Source: CAVUMR01 sp963742715
Lineage (GTDB): Bacteria > Actinomycetota > Actinomycetes > Mycobacteriales > Micromonosporaceae
Assembly: GCA_963742715.1 (NCBI GenBank)
Contig: CAVUMR010000001.1
Coordinates: 186,001-250,000, forward strand
Length of the DNA stretch: 64,000 bases
Reading direction: 5' to 3'
The translations under genes and the position numbers were made by a program. Below the pieces are notes generated by a model that made no database searches, had not been told where the DNA came from, and was given only the letters and a program-made list of their open reading frames with translations. Below, piece after piece: positions 28,414-37,718 of the stretch (the stretch's first letter is position 1; each line of letters starts with the position of its first letter).

Positions 28414-29433
28414 TCAGGAAGCTTTGCCGCCTGATGTGCTGGCCGTGGCCTCGAGCCGGTCGCTCGTCGCCGGCCCGTCACCGGTTTCCGTGACACCGGC
28501 TGTCGTGGCACCGGCTGTCGGGACGCGCTCCATCGCGGCGCCGGCGCTCGCCCCGGTCGGCCGGGGCACCGGGAACTGCGAGCGGACGACCCGGTCGAAC
28601 AGCCGGTCGGGCAGCAGTCGCCGGGCCACGATCACCGCACGGGCCATGACCCCGACCGGATAGCGGGTACGCGGGCGCGCGGTGGTGCACGCCTTGGCGA
28701 TGACCCGCGCGGCGGCCGGCGTGGACACCGCCAGGTTGCGCCGCCGGCCGTCGACCGCGGCGACGTACCGCTGGGCCAGCCGCTCCAGGAAATCCGTGTA
28801 CGGCCCGTCAGCGCTGGTCGTGCCGTCCCGGTCGGCAGCCCGGGTGGTGCCGCTGTCCCGGGTCGACACCGAGGTACCGACGAACTCGGTCGTCACCGGA
28901 CCCGGCTCCACCACCACGACCTCGACGCCGAACGGGGCGACCTCCAGCCGCAGCGAGTCGCTCAACGCCTCCACCGCGTGCTTCGAGCCGTGGTAGAAGG
29001 CACCTCCGGGCGGGGAGAACTTGCCGCCCATCGAGGAGATGTTGACGATCCGCCCGCCACCGGCCCGGCGCATCCCGGGCAGCACCAGCTGGGTGAGCCG
29101 TACCAGGCCGAACACATTCGTCTCGAACTGGCGGCGTACGTCGTCCAGGTTCGCTTCCTCGACCGGCGCCATCAGGCCGTACCCGGCGTTGTTGAGCAGT
29201 ACGCCGACCGAACCGTGCTTCTCCTCGACTGCGGCCACCGCGGCCGCCATCGAGTCCTCGTCGAGCACGTCCAGCGCGAGCACCGTGATACCGGCCTCGG
29301 CCAGCGCGGTGAGCGTCTCCGGGCGCCGGGCGGTCGCGTACACCGGATGGCCGGCGCGGTGCAGCGTGAGGGCGACCTCACGGCCCATGCCGGTCGAACA
29401 GCCGGTGATCAGCACGGCTCGGGAGCGGGGCAT
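28414..29433 (-). CDS. Short-chain dehydrogenase/reductase
   Basis: A 339-residue NAD(P)-dependent oxidoreductase. I chose ATG 29431-29433, nine bases from AAAGGA; an ATG at 29442 touches the ribosome site. Rossmann motif ITGCSTGMGREV (9-20), NNAGYGL, catalytic Ser in IVNISSMGGKFSPPGG, Tyr/Lys in FYHGSKHAVEAL, then EPGPVTTEF. It resembles classical SDRs of the retinol-dehydrogenase/oxidoreductase group. The last 45 residues are a Thr/Ala/Gly-rich extension. It is 56 bp downstream of a TetR gene on the same strand and is probably controlled by it. Substrate unknown. Confidence 0.88.
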   Translation of the reverse strand: MPRSRAVLITGCSTGMGREVALTLHRAGHPVYATARRPETLTALAEAGITVLALDVLDEDSMAAAVAAVEEKHGSVGVLLNNAGYGLMAPVEEANLDDVRRQFETNVFGLVRLTQLVLPGMRRAGGGRIVNISSMGGKFSPPGGAFYHGSKHAVEALSDSLRLEVAPFGVEVVVVEPGPVTTEFVGTSVSTRDSGTTRAADRDGTTSADGPYTDFLERLAQRYVAAVDGRRRNLAVSTPAAARVIAKACTTARPRTRYPVGVMARAVIVARRLLPDRLFDRVVRSQFPVPRPTGASAGAAMERVPTAGATTAGVTETGDGPATSDRLEATASTSGGKAS

Positions 29434-29489
29434 GAAGATCATTCCTTTCCGGTACGGGGGCAGCGGCCGGAGCGGTTCCAGCCGCGGTA

Positions 29490-30257
29490 CTACGGGGTGC
29501 GCAGCAGATCCCAGGCGGCCGCTTCGGCCACCTCTATCTCCTGTTGGCTGAGCGGGCGACCGCCCGCTCGAGCGGTCTTGGTGAGCCCGACGAAGGCGCC
29601 GTACACCATCGCGAGCAGCAGCTCCGGGTCGGCCGGCCGCATCTCGCCGGCGGCCTGCGCGCGCCGGATCAGCTCCAGCGCACCGTGCTCGACCTGGGCG
29701 GACAGCGCCTGGCTGGTCTCGTCCAGGTACCACTCGTGCTGCTGGTGCTCGCAGAACGCGAACTCGGCCGCGTGCTCGGCCGCGTACGCCGCGAGCCCGC
29801 GCCACATCGCCCGGAACGCCGCCCGGGTCGTGTCGTCCTCGGGAGTGCGACCCAGGTACTCCAGCAGCCGGTGCTTGGCGCGCTGGTAGACCGCGTTGCC
29901 GAGCGCGTCCTTGCTCGGAAAGTAGCGGTACACCGTGCCCATGCCGACGCCGGCGCGGCGGGCCACCTCGGGCATGGCGGTGCTGCCGTAGGTGCGTTCG
30001 GTGAACACGGCGAGCGCGGCGTCGAGGGTCGCGGACCGCTTGTCGGTCCGCTCGGTGCGGTCAGTCCGCGCGGTCCGAGGTGATCCCCCGGACCGCGCGG
30101 TCCGTCGCTCGTCCACTCGGTCGCCGCTCGGCACCCGGTCGTCGCTCGGCACTCGGTCGCCGCTCGGCACTCGGTCGCCGCTCGGCACCCGGTCGTCGCT
30201 CGGCACCCGGTCGTCGCTCGGCACCCGGTCGTCGCTCGGCACGGAATGAATATTCAC
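29490..30257 (-). CDS. TetR-family repressor with a repetitive N-terminus
   Basis: Up to 255 residues. The HTH domain (about 75-125) reads ATLDAALAVFTERTYGSTAMPEVARRAGVGMGTVYRYFPSKDALG, followed by a ligand-binding helical domain. The longest frame starts at GTG 30255-30257 and would add a basic, acidic-repeat N-terminus: seven copies of VPS(D/G)DR. Ribosome-site support is weak because GGAG abuts the GTG. Each repeat unit begins with GTG and could also serve as a start, so the true N-terminus is uncertain. A near-perfect palindrome overlaps the start codon, as expected for autorepression. It probably regulates the SDR gene downstream. Confidence 0.85.
   Translation of the reverse strand: MNIHSVPSDDRVPSDDRVPSDDRVPSGDRVPSGDRVPSDDRVPSGDRVDERRTARSGGSPRTARTDRTERTDKRSATLDAALAVFTERTYGSTAMPEVARRAGVGMGTVYRYFPSKDALGNAVYQRAKHRLLEYLGRTPEDDTTRAAFRAMWRGLAAYAAEHAAEFAFCEHQQHEWYLDETSQALSAQVEHGALELIRRAQAAGEMRPADPELLLAMVYGAFVGLTKTARAGGRPLSQQEIEVAEAAAWDLLRTP
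30117..30242 (-). repeat. 18-bp tandem repeat, seven copies, at the 5' end of the TetR gene
   Basis: Seven contiguous 18-bp units (plus strand TCGGTCGTCGCTCGGCAC with CCG/GTC and GCC variants) encode VPS(D/G)DR repeats. The array abuts the operator-like palindrome at 30243. Confidence 0.95.
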
Positions 30258-30260
30258 TCC
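30243..30260. promoter_or_regulatory. Candidate TetR operator overlapping the regulator's start codon
   Basis: GGAATGAATATTCACTCC is an 18-bp near-perfect palindrome (core TGAATATTCA perfect, one mismatched pair). It is an AT-rich island in GC-rich DNA covering the GTG start of the TetR gene, typical of TetR autoregulation. Confidence 0.65.
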
Positions 30261-30303
30261 GCACTATCCGGCTGTCAAGGCCGCTTGGTTCACATCACTA
30301 ATT

Positions 30304-30424
30304 GCCCGGATCGCCCCGCCCGGATCGCTCGGCCCGGGTCGCTCGGCCCGGATCGCTTTGCCCGGATCGCTTGCCGGGGCGCTTTGCCCGGATCGCTTGC
30401 CGGGGCGCTTTGCCCGGATCGCTC
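30304..30424. repeat. Intergenic 13/14-bp tandem repeat array
   Basis: Four 14-bp units of GCCCGGATCGCTCG type, then two copies of a 26-bp composite (GCCCGGATCGCTT plus GCCGGGGCGCTTT) and a final 13-bp unit. It lies between the efeB stop and the TetR regulatory region. No coding potential is supported. Confidence 0.88.
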
Positions 30425-30458
30425 AGTCCCGTGGCGGGCCTCGCCCGACCAGTGAGCC

Positions 30459-31793
30459 TCAGCCGAACAGCGACCGGCCCCAGTAGTCCCCGGGCCGGCG
30501 GACGCCGGGCGGGCAGGCGAACACGCCGCTCGACACGTGCCGGATGTACTCGTTCATCGCGTCGTGCCGGGCCAGCTGGTTCTGTACCGCGACGAACTGC
30601 CTGCGCGGATCCCGCTGGTACGCCATGAAGAACAGCCCCGCGTTCAGCCGCCCGAGACCGTCCGAGCCGTCCACGAAGTTGTACCCGCGACGGAGCAGCT
30701 TGGCGCCACCGTTGGTGGACGGATGGGCCAGCCGTACATGCGAGTCAGTCGGGATCTTCGGCTCGCCGTCGGAGCCGCGTACGGCCAGGTCGATGGTGTC
30801 GAACTCGGCCCGCTGCCCCAGCGGGGCGCCGTTGCCCTTGGTACGCCCGATGATCGTCTGCTGTTCGGCGAGCGGGGTGCGGTCCCAGGTCTCGATCAGC
30901 ATGCGGATCTTCCGGGTGACGAGGTAGGAGCCATCGGTCATCCAGCCCGGACCGTCAGCCGAACCCACCCACAGGTGATCGCGGAGGGTGTCGGTTTCCT
31001 CGGCCTTGATGTTGGCGGTGCCGTCCTTGAACCCGAACAGGTTCCGTGGCGTCGCCTGCGCCCGGCTGGTCGACGAGGTACGCCCGAAGCCAAGCTGCGA
31101 CCAGCGCACGCTGACCGCGCCGAAGCCGATCCGGGCCAGGTTGCGGATCGCGTGTACGGCCACCTGCGGATCGTGGGCACAGGCCTGTACGCAGATGTCC
31201 CCGCCGGAGATGGCCGGGTCGATCTCGTCGCCCGGGAAACGCGGCAGGTCCGCGAGTGCGGGCGGACGCTGCCGGGCCAGGTTGAACCGGTCCCGGCCCT
31301 GCCCGTCCACGAAAAGGGTGGGTCCGAATCCGACCGTCAGGGTCAGCTGGCTGGCCGGCAGACCGAGAGCCTCCCCGGTGTCCTCCGGCGGCGCCTCTTC
31401 CGGACCGCCGATCGCACCGCCGGGTGCGGCTTCGGTACCGGCGGTCATCCGGGCGGCCGCGCCGGTCCACTCCCGGAGCAGGTCGATCAGGTCGTCACGG
31501 GAGTCGGTGATGACGTCGAACGAGACGAAGTGCAGCCGGTCCTGCGCCGGAGTGGTGATGCCACCCTGGTGCCGACCGAAGAACGGCACCGACCCGCTCG
31601 CTCCGGACGACTGGTCCGGCTCGTCGAGCAGGCCGCCGACGGCGAAACCGGCACCGGCCGCGGTCGCGACCCCGGCCGCGGTGGCTCCGGCCAGACCCAG
31701 CATCCGGCGGCGGGAAACCGACCCCGCCGTCGTCCCGTTGCGGTCGTCCGTGCCGTCCACCGTCGTCATCCGGTCGTCCCGTCCCGGCTCCAC
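30459..31793 (-). CDS. efeB: EfeB, DyP-type peroxidase/deferrochelatase of iron uptake
   Basis: A 444-residue exported haem peroxidase. GTG 31791-31793 has GGAGGAGG seven bases upstream, better than ATG 31769. Tat signal SRRRMLGLAGATAAG. DyP motifs: the GFKDGTAN loop (distal Asp), IGRTKGNGAPLG, the likely proximal haem His in DSHVRLAHP, and RRGYNFVDGSDGLGRLNAGLFFMAYQRDPRRQF. EfeB oxidises ferrous iron or releases iron from haem for the EfeU/EfeO system. Last gene of efeU-efeO-efeB, 127 bp after efeO. Confidence 0.95.
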   Translation of the reverse strand: MEPGRDDRMTTVDGTDDRNGTTAGSVSRRRMLGLAGATAAGVATAAGAGFAVGGLLDEPDQSSGASGSVPFFGRHQGGITTPAQDRLHFVSFDVITDSRDDLIDLLREWTGAAARMTAGTEAAPGGAIGGPEEAPPEDTGEALGLPASQLTLTVGFGPTLFVDGQGRDRFNLARQRPPALADLPRFPGDEIDPAISGGDICVQACAHDPQVAVHAIRNLARIGFGAVSVRWSQLGFGRTSSTSRAQATPRNLFGFKDGTANIKAEETDTLRDHLWVGSADGPGWMTDGSYLVTRKIRMLIETWDRTPLAEQQTIIGRTKGNGAPLGQRAEFDTIDLAVRGSDGEPKIPTDSHVRLAHPSTNGGAKLLRRGYNFVDGSDGLGRLNAGLFFMAYQRDPRRQFVAVQNQLARHDAMNEYIRHVSSGVFACPPGVRRPGDYWGRSLFG

Positions 31794-31920
31794 GTCCGGT
31801 CCTCCTCCATCACCACGGTCGCCCGATGGCGACCGTCCCGCGTCTGCGCTGTCACGGCTGCGCCGTCATGCGCGTCTCCGGCCGGGCCGGCCCCGCGGGC
31901 GGCCCGACCGGAGCTCGCGA

Positions 31921-33063
31921 TCACTTCTTGGCGATCGTCGCGGCCACCCGGCTCACCGGCTCGGCAGCGCCGTTGACCGCGTCGGAGAGCGCCCTGACCT
32001 CAGCCTTGGTCAACTGCGTGTACAGCTTCCAGCCGCCACCGACCCGGTGCGCGTCGAGTACCTTGATGACCCGGTCGAACCGCTCGTCGAGGGTCTTGCC
32101 CAGGTCGGGATCACGCTCGTCGATCACCGGGCGCAGCGCCGCGACCGCCGCCTTCGAGCCCTCCACGTTGGCGATGAAGTCCCACAGGTCGGTGTGCGAG
32201 TACCGGTCCTCTTCGCCGGTGACCTTGCCGGTCGCGACCTCGTCGAGCAGTTCCTTGGCGCCGTTGGCCAACTGGAGCGGGGTGAGCTTCTCGGTCTGGA
32301 CCAGCGTCTTCAGCTTCGCCACGTCGGCCATGAGCTGATCCGCGAGCGGGCCGCTGGCGGAGATGTCGCCGCTCGCCCAGAGGTCCTTCTCCAGCTTGTG
32401 GAAGCCGGTCCACTTCTTGCCCGGCTCGACGTCGTTCTCCCGCGCGTCGAGGGACGGGTCCAGGTCGCCGAAGCTCTCCGCGACCGGCTCGATCCGCTCG
32501 TAGTAGCTGCGGGCGACCGGGTACAGCGCCTTGGCCTTCGCCACGTCACCGGCCTTGACGGCGGCCGCGAACTCGCCGCTCTTGACCTCGAACGCGGCCA
32601 CCTGGCTCCGCACGTACCGCTGGTAGCCGGCCACCGCCGCGGTGAGCTGCGCGTCGTCGGACAGCGAGCTGCTCTCACCGGTGACGTTCAGCGCGGCACG
32701 GATACCGGTACCGGCCATACCGGGCTTGCAGGCGGTCTGGTACGCCCCGGCCGGCAGCTCGGCGATGAGGGTGCGGGTGAGCCCCGGCGCGATGTTCTCC
32801 ACCTCGGCGACGATCCGGTCGCCCTTGCCGTACACGTAGAACTCGGTGACCTTGCTGCCCTTGTTGGTAATCGCGAACGTGTGCGTACCAGCCGGCAGCT
32901 CGGTCTTCGCCACCGTGCACTCGGAGTCGGTGGCGGTGACCGTGATCTTGCTGGATCCGCCGCCGGACCCGGTGTTGTCCTCGGACGAGCCGCAGCCCGC
33001 GAGGGCGACGAGCGCGGCTGCCGATGCCGCCAGGGCAAGGGCGCGCACAGAGTTCTGACGCAT
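31921..33063 (-). CDS. efeO: EfeO, iron-binding lipoprotein with cupredoxin and M75 domains
   Basis: A 380-residue periplasmic-side component of the Efe iron importer. ATG 33061-33063 follows AGGAGA. Lipoprotein signal with lipobox LAGC (Cys24). Cupredoxin-like domain about 38-125 (ITVTATDSECTVAKTELPAGTHTFAITN, ending with an ACKPGM-type site). M75 imelysin-like peptidase fold about 135-375 with the metal motif GFHKLEKDLW (HxxE) and SHTDLWDFIANVEGSKAAV. It binds Fe(III) or Fe(II) and hands it to EfeU. 65 bp downstream of efeU. Confidence 0.95.
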   Translation of the reverse strand: MRQNSVRALALAASAAALVALAGCGSSEDNTGSGGGSSKITVTATDSECTVAKTELPAGTHTFAITNKGSKVTEFYVYGKGDRIVAEVENIAPGLTRTLIAELPAGAYQTACKPGMAGTGIRAALNVTGESSSLSDDAQLTAAVAGYQRYVRSQVAAFEVKSGEFAAAVKAGDVAKAKALYPVARSYYERIEPVAESFGDLDPSLDARENDVEPGKKWTGFHKLEKDLWASGDISASGPLADQLMADVAKLKTLVQTEKLTPLQLANGAKELLDEVATGKVTGEEDRYSHTDLWDFIANVEGSKAAVAALRPVIDERDPDLGKTLDERFDRVIKVLDAHRVGGGWKLYTQLTKAEVRALSDAVNGAAEPVSRVAATIAKK

Positions 33064-33128
33064 GTCGGGGCTTCTCCTGAAGGTGTACGACGTGACGGGC
33101 GATGAGGCTCGGGTGAATCCCGGCGCGG

Positions 33129-34094
33129 TCAGCGGGAGCTGGCCGGTTCCTGCGCGGCCGGTTCCTGGGCAGCCGACTCCTGAGCAGCCGACTCCTGAGC
33201 GGCCGACTGCTGAGGGGTCGACTGCTGAGGGGTCGACTCCTGCGCGGCCGGCTGTTGCGTGGTGGGCGCCGCCGCTCGCGGGCGCCGGGACGGCCACAGG
33301 AAGATCGTCAGGACCGCTACCGCGTACACCAGCCAGGCGATCGACTCCAGCACGGACGGCTGCGGCGTCAGGTTGAACATGCCGGCCAGTACCGCCGTGT
33401 ACCAGGCGCTCGGATCGAACGTGCCGGTCAGGTCGAACGCGTGGTTGTTCAGTCCGGGCAGCACGCCGGCTTCCTGGAAATCGTGCACGCCGTACTTGAA
33501 GATTCCGGCGGCCACCAGAACCAGCAGTACACCGGTCCAGGTGAAGAACTTGCCGAGATTGATCCGGACCGCGCTGGCGTACAGCAGCCACCCGAGCACG
33601 ACCGCGCTGAGTATCCCGATCACCATGCCGGCCAGCGGCTCCGGCGAGGTGGTGGCGCCCTGTACCGCGGCGAAGAACAGCAGCGCCGTCTCCAGCCCCT
33701 CGCGGGCCACCGTGAGGAACGCCATCACCATGACCGCGAACGTGCCGAGCTTGATCGCGTCCTCGAGCTTCGCGGTCAGCTCCCCCTTGAGCTTGCGGGC
33801 GGTACGCCGCATCCAGAAGATCATCCAGGTGACGAAGGCAACCGCCGCGACCGACGTGATGGCGTCGAACAGTTCCTGCTTGGAGCCACCGAGGACAGTC
33901 GAGGAGGTGTACGTCAGGATCCCGCCGAACAGCACGGACAGCACGACCGCGGCGCCGACGCCGATCCAGACCTGCGGCAGCCGCTCGCGGCGCCCGGACT
34001 TGACGAGGAACGCGACGAGGATGCTCACGACAAGCGAGGCCTCAAGTCCCTCACGCAGACCGATCAGGTAGCTGGCGAGCATCGCGTTGGCCAC
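33129..34094 (-). CDS. efeU: EfeU, iron permease
   Basis: A 321-residue membrane permease of the Ftr1/EfeU family. GTG 34092-34094 (MANAMLASYLIGLREGLEASL) is supported by AGG at about eight bases; ATG 34082 is an alternative. Both iron-coordinating REGLE motifs are present, in LIGLREGLEASLVV and VAREGLETALLFF. About seven transmembrane helices. The C-terminal tail of roughly 45 residues consists of AAQES/TPQQS pentapeptides encoded by an eight-copy 15-bp repeat. First gene of the operon, behind two DtxR/IdeR boxes. Confidence 0.94.
   Translation of the reverse strand: MANAMLASYLIGLREGLEASLVVSILVAFLVKSGRRERLPQVWIGVGAAVVLSVLFGGILTYTSSTVLGGSKQELFDAITSVAAVAFVTWMIFWMRRTARKLKGELTAKLEDAIKLGTFAVMVMAFLTVAREGLETALLFFAAVQGATTSPEPLAGMVIGILSAVVLGWLLYASAVRINLGKFFTWTGVLLVLVAAGIFKYGVHDFQEAGVLPGLNNHAFDLTGTFDPSAWYTAVLAGMFNLTPQPSVLESIAWLVYAVAVLTIFLWPSRRPRAAAPTTQQPAAQESTPQQSTPQQSAAQESAAQESAAQEPAAQEPASSR
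33141..33260 (-). repeat. 15-bp tandem repeat, eight copies, coding (EfeU tail)
   Basis: Eight 15-bp units (plus strand AGCCGACTCCTGAGC and variants) encode AAQES/TPQQS/AAQEP pentapeptides. The period preserves frame. Confidence 0.92.
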
Positions 34095-34164
34095 GGAAGA
34101 AACCTCGTCCTCGGCTGGATTCGTCGGTCAGGGCTAACAGGTGCTGGGCGCCGATGGTCGGCCT

Positions 34165-34215
34165 GGGCTGGTGGTCAGCTCGTGCTGGTGGTCAGCTCGT
34201 GCTGCTGGTCAGCTA
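34165..34215. repeat. 17-bp tandem repeat, three copies, in the efeU leader
   Basis: GTGCTGGTGGTCAGCTC repeated three times with small changes, between the iron boxes and the efeU start. It would lie in the 5' untranslated region of the efe mRNA. Confidence 0.8.
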
Positions 34216-34223
34216 AGGCCGAT

Positions 34224-34242
34224 GTCGGTTAGGCAAACCTTA
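34224..34242 (-). promoter_or_regulatory. DtxR/IdeR-type iron box, start-proximal
   Basis: GTCGGTTAGGCAAACCTTA matches 15 of 19 positions of the iron-box consensus TTAGGTTAGGCTAACCTAA. It lies about 130 bp upstream of efeU and abuts a second box. Confidence 0.75.
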
Positions 34243-34243
34243 C

Positions 34244-34262
34244 TTAGGTCAGGCAACCTTAA
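34244..34262 (-). promoter_or_regulatory. DtxR/IdeR-type iron box, distal
   Basis: TTAGGTCAGGCAACCTTAA matches 15 of 19 consensus positions and is offset by 20 bp (about two helical turns) from the first box, which suits binding of two repressor dimers on the same face. It predicts iron repression of efeUOB. Confidence 0.75.
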
Positions 34263-34356
34263 CGTCACTCGCCCCGCCCACGTCAAGACGCGCCACCTGA
34301 CCGGTACCGGTGGGACAGGTCCGTGATGCCGCCCGAGACGTCCGATAACGACAGAA

Positions 34357-34385
34357 AGCGCTGCTACCGCGGCGGTAGCAGCGCT
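34357..34385. terminator. Stem-loop downstream of ahcY (second of two)
   Basis: Perfect 14-bp arms AGCGCTGCTACCGC/GCGGTAGCAGCGCT around a single G, about 120 bp beyond the ahcY stop and ahead of the efe promoter region. Confidence 0.75.
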
Positions 34386-34465
34386 GTCTGCGAGTGCTCA
34401 GATAGTCAGTGTGGCGGCCAGCACGTCACCGGATCGAACGACCCGAGGCTGGCGGTCGACGCTGC

Positions 34466-34492
34466 GAGCCGGCCGGTTCAACCGGCCGGCTC
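34466..34492 (-). terminator. Stem-loop directly downstream of ahcY
   Basis: Perfect 13-bp arms GAGCCGGCCGGTT/AACCGGCCGGCTC around one C, 12 bp beyond the ahcY stop. With the hairpin at 34357 it forms a tandem terminator. The gap 34095-34504 otherwise holds the efe leader repeat and iron boxes. Confidence 0.8.
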
Positions 34493-34504
34493 GGTCGCGA
34501 CGGC

Positions 34505-35998
<1,494 letters not shown>

Positions 35999-36503
35999 GC
36001 GTTCTCCTAGCTAGATCTTGGGGGCGCGCCGACCGATGGGGCGCAAGAGTGGTACTGCTGGCCGACGATAACACGCAGCCGGTGGGGCCCCGGTCGAGCC
36101 TGGAACGAGCGGCGACGGTCCGGCGCGGGTGATGTAAAGGCCGTTTCGACCCGGCCCGGCGGCCTGCTTGTCGGCTCGGCAGATGGCGCCGGACGCCCGG
36201 AACGGAAATGCGCACGGGACGGCTGGTCGTGGACTAAGCGCCCATCGGCCAACCGCCCCGTGCTCCCCCCGGTTTGGTTCCCCGCGCGTGGCTCGGATTC
36301 TCATCCGATAACGCTACGTACTCAAAGAGTTACATCTAGCAACCATTCCGTCAAGCGGATCTGCCGATTCGCTCCCCGGGACTCCGACCAGAACCCCTGG
36401 TCAGAGGGGTGGAGCGGCGAGCGCGCGCCGGCCTCGTCCGGAATCGCGCCCGCGGTCGCGGGCGTACACCCGGGCGGGTCTCTCTAGCCGTTGGTCGGCG
36501 CGA
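35999..36503. other. 505-bp intergenic region upstream of ahcY
   Basis: No ORF is supported. It contains an AT-rich patch at 36290-36350 with a possible promoter (listed separately) and a long GC-rich leader before ahcY. The leader has potential for structure, but I could not match it to a known riboswitch class. Confidence 0.5.
36297..36325 (-). promoter_or_regulatory. Possible promoter for ahcY
   Basis: On the minus strand TTGAGT (36320-36325) is followed after 17 bp by GAGAAT (36297-36302), resembling -35/-10 elements. It is about 300 bp from the start codon, which would leave a long leader. Confidence 0.3.
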
Positions 36504-37718
36504 CTACCCGGTCGCGGGTGCGCCGGCGGTCGTCGCCTGGTACACGTCGCCATGGCCCGAGAGTCCGACCCGGGTACGCCCGGCCGGCACGAACGCGGCC
36601 TCGCCCGCCGCCAGCCGTACCGACCCGACGCCGTCGTCGGCGTCGACCTGGCCGGACAGGCAGAACAGGATCCGCGGCCCCCGAGCCTCGAGCGTGATAT
36701 CCGGCACTGCCCCGCCGACCCGCGCCCGCCGGAGCTCGAACTCCGGTACCGGTGTCGGCCACATCACCACGCCGTCCGCCACCGGTACCGGCGCGACCAC
36801 CGGCGCCGTAGTCGGCTCGAACCGCAACACCCGGAGCAGCTCCGGTACGTCCACGTGCTTGCCGGTGAACCCGCCGCGCAGCACGTTGTCGCTCGCGGCC
36901 ATCACCTCGACGCCGACGCCGCGGAGGTACCCGTGCAGGTTCCCGGCGGGCAGGAAAATCGCCTCGTCCGGTCGCAGCCGTACCAGGTTGAGCAGCAGCG
37001 CGACCACGATGCCGAGGTCGCCCGGGTACCGCTCGCCCAACTCCAGCGCGCGGGGGTACTCCGGCCGGTCGGTACCGGCCGCCACGAGCCGACGACAACC
37101 GGCCAGTACCTCGTCGAGGAGTTGTCCGGCCTGTTCGGCCGGCGCGGTCAGCAGTCCGGTGACCGCCGCGCGGAGCGCCGCGCCGGCCGGAGCTCCGCGC
37201 AGGTCCGCCAGTACCGGCGCGAGCAGCGGTGCGTCGAGCGCGGACAGCAGGTCGGCCGACGCGTCCGGCGGGCGGAACCCGCACAGCGCGTCGAACTCGC
37301 TCACCGCGCACAGCAGCTCCGGCTTGTGGTGCGGGTCCGGGTAGTTCCGCCGCGGCGCGTCCCGCGGCACCCCGGCCGCCTCCTCGGCGTCGTACCCGGC
37401 CCGGGCCTGGGCAGCGTCCGGGTGCGCCTGAAGGGACAGCGGCTCCTCCGCGGCCAGCAGCTTGAGCAGGAACGGCAGCCGCGTCCCGTACCCGTCCGGC
37501 CCGTCGGTGCCGAGCAGCTCGGCCGGGGCGCCCGCGAGTACGTCGGCCAGGTCGTACTCCTGCCCGTCCCGGACGACAGCTGACGGAGCGTTCGGGTGGG
37601 TACCGAACCACAGCTCCGCCTCGGGGCCGTCGGACGGTACGGGCCGGCCCTGCACCGCCGCGATCGCGGTGCGCGAGCCCCACGGGTACGGCCGGATCCG
37701 TCCGACCAACCGGTCCAT
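36504..37718 (-). CDS. manA: Mannose-6-phosphate isomerase, class I
   Basis: A 404-residue zinc enzyme that interconverts fructose-6-P and mannose-6-P, the entry to GDP-mannose. MDRLVGRIRPYPWGSRTAIA at the start, then LWFGTHPNAPS, the metal-binding LSLQAHPDAAQA and NYPDPHHKPELLCA segments, the active-site region IFLPAGNLHGYLRGVGVEVMAASDNVLRGG, and a C-terminal cupin. The start overlaps the stop of the CDF gene (TGATG), so translation is coupled. It corresponds to Rv3255c. Confidence 0.95.
   Translation of the reverse strand: MDRLVGRIRPYPWGSRTAIAAVQGRPVPSDGPEAELWFGTHPNAPSAVVRDGQEYDLADVLAGAPAELLGTDGPDGYGTRLPFLLKLLAAEEPLSLQAHPDAAQARAGYDAEEAAGVPRDAPRRNYPDPHHKPELLCAVSEFDALCGFRPPDASADLLSALDAPLLAPVLADLRGAPAGAALRAAVTGLLTAPAEQAGQLLDEVLAGCRRLVAAGTDRPEYPRALELGERYPGDLGIVVALLLNLVRLRPDEAIFLPAGNLHGYLRGVGVEVMAASDNVLRGGFTGKHVDVPELLRVLRFEPTTAPVVAPVPVADGVVMWPTPVPEFELRRARVGGAVPDITLEARGPRILFCLSGQVDADDGVGSVRLAAGEAAFVPAGRTRVGLSGHGDVYQATTAGAPATG

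Noticed and set aside
30117..30242. CRISPR array
   Set aside because: The 18-bp units are contiguous with no unique spacers and lie in a coding frame; this is a minisatellite.
35999..36300. SAH riboswitch upstream of ahcY
   Set aside because: I could not match the conserved core of that riboswitch. A long GC-rich leader is present but unassigned. A covariance-model search would decide.
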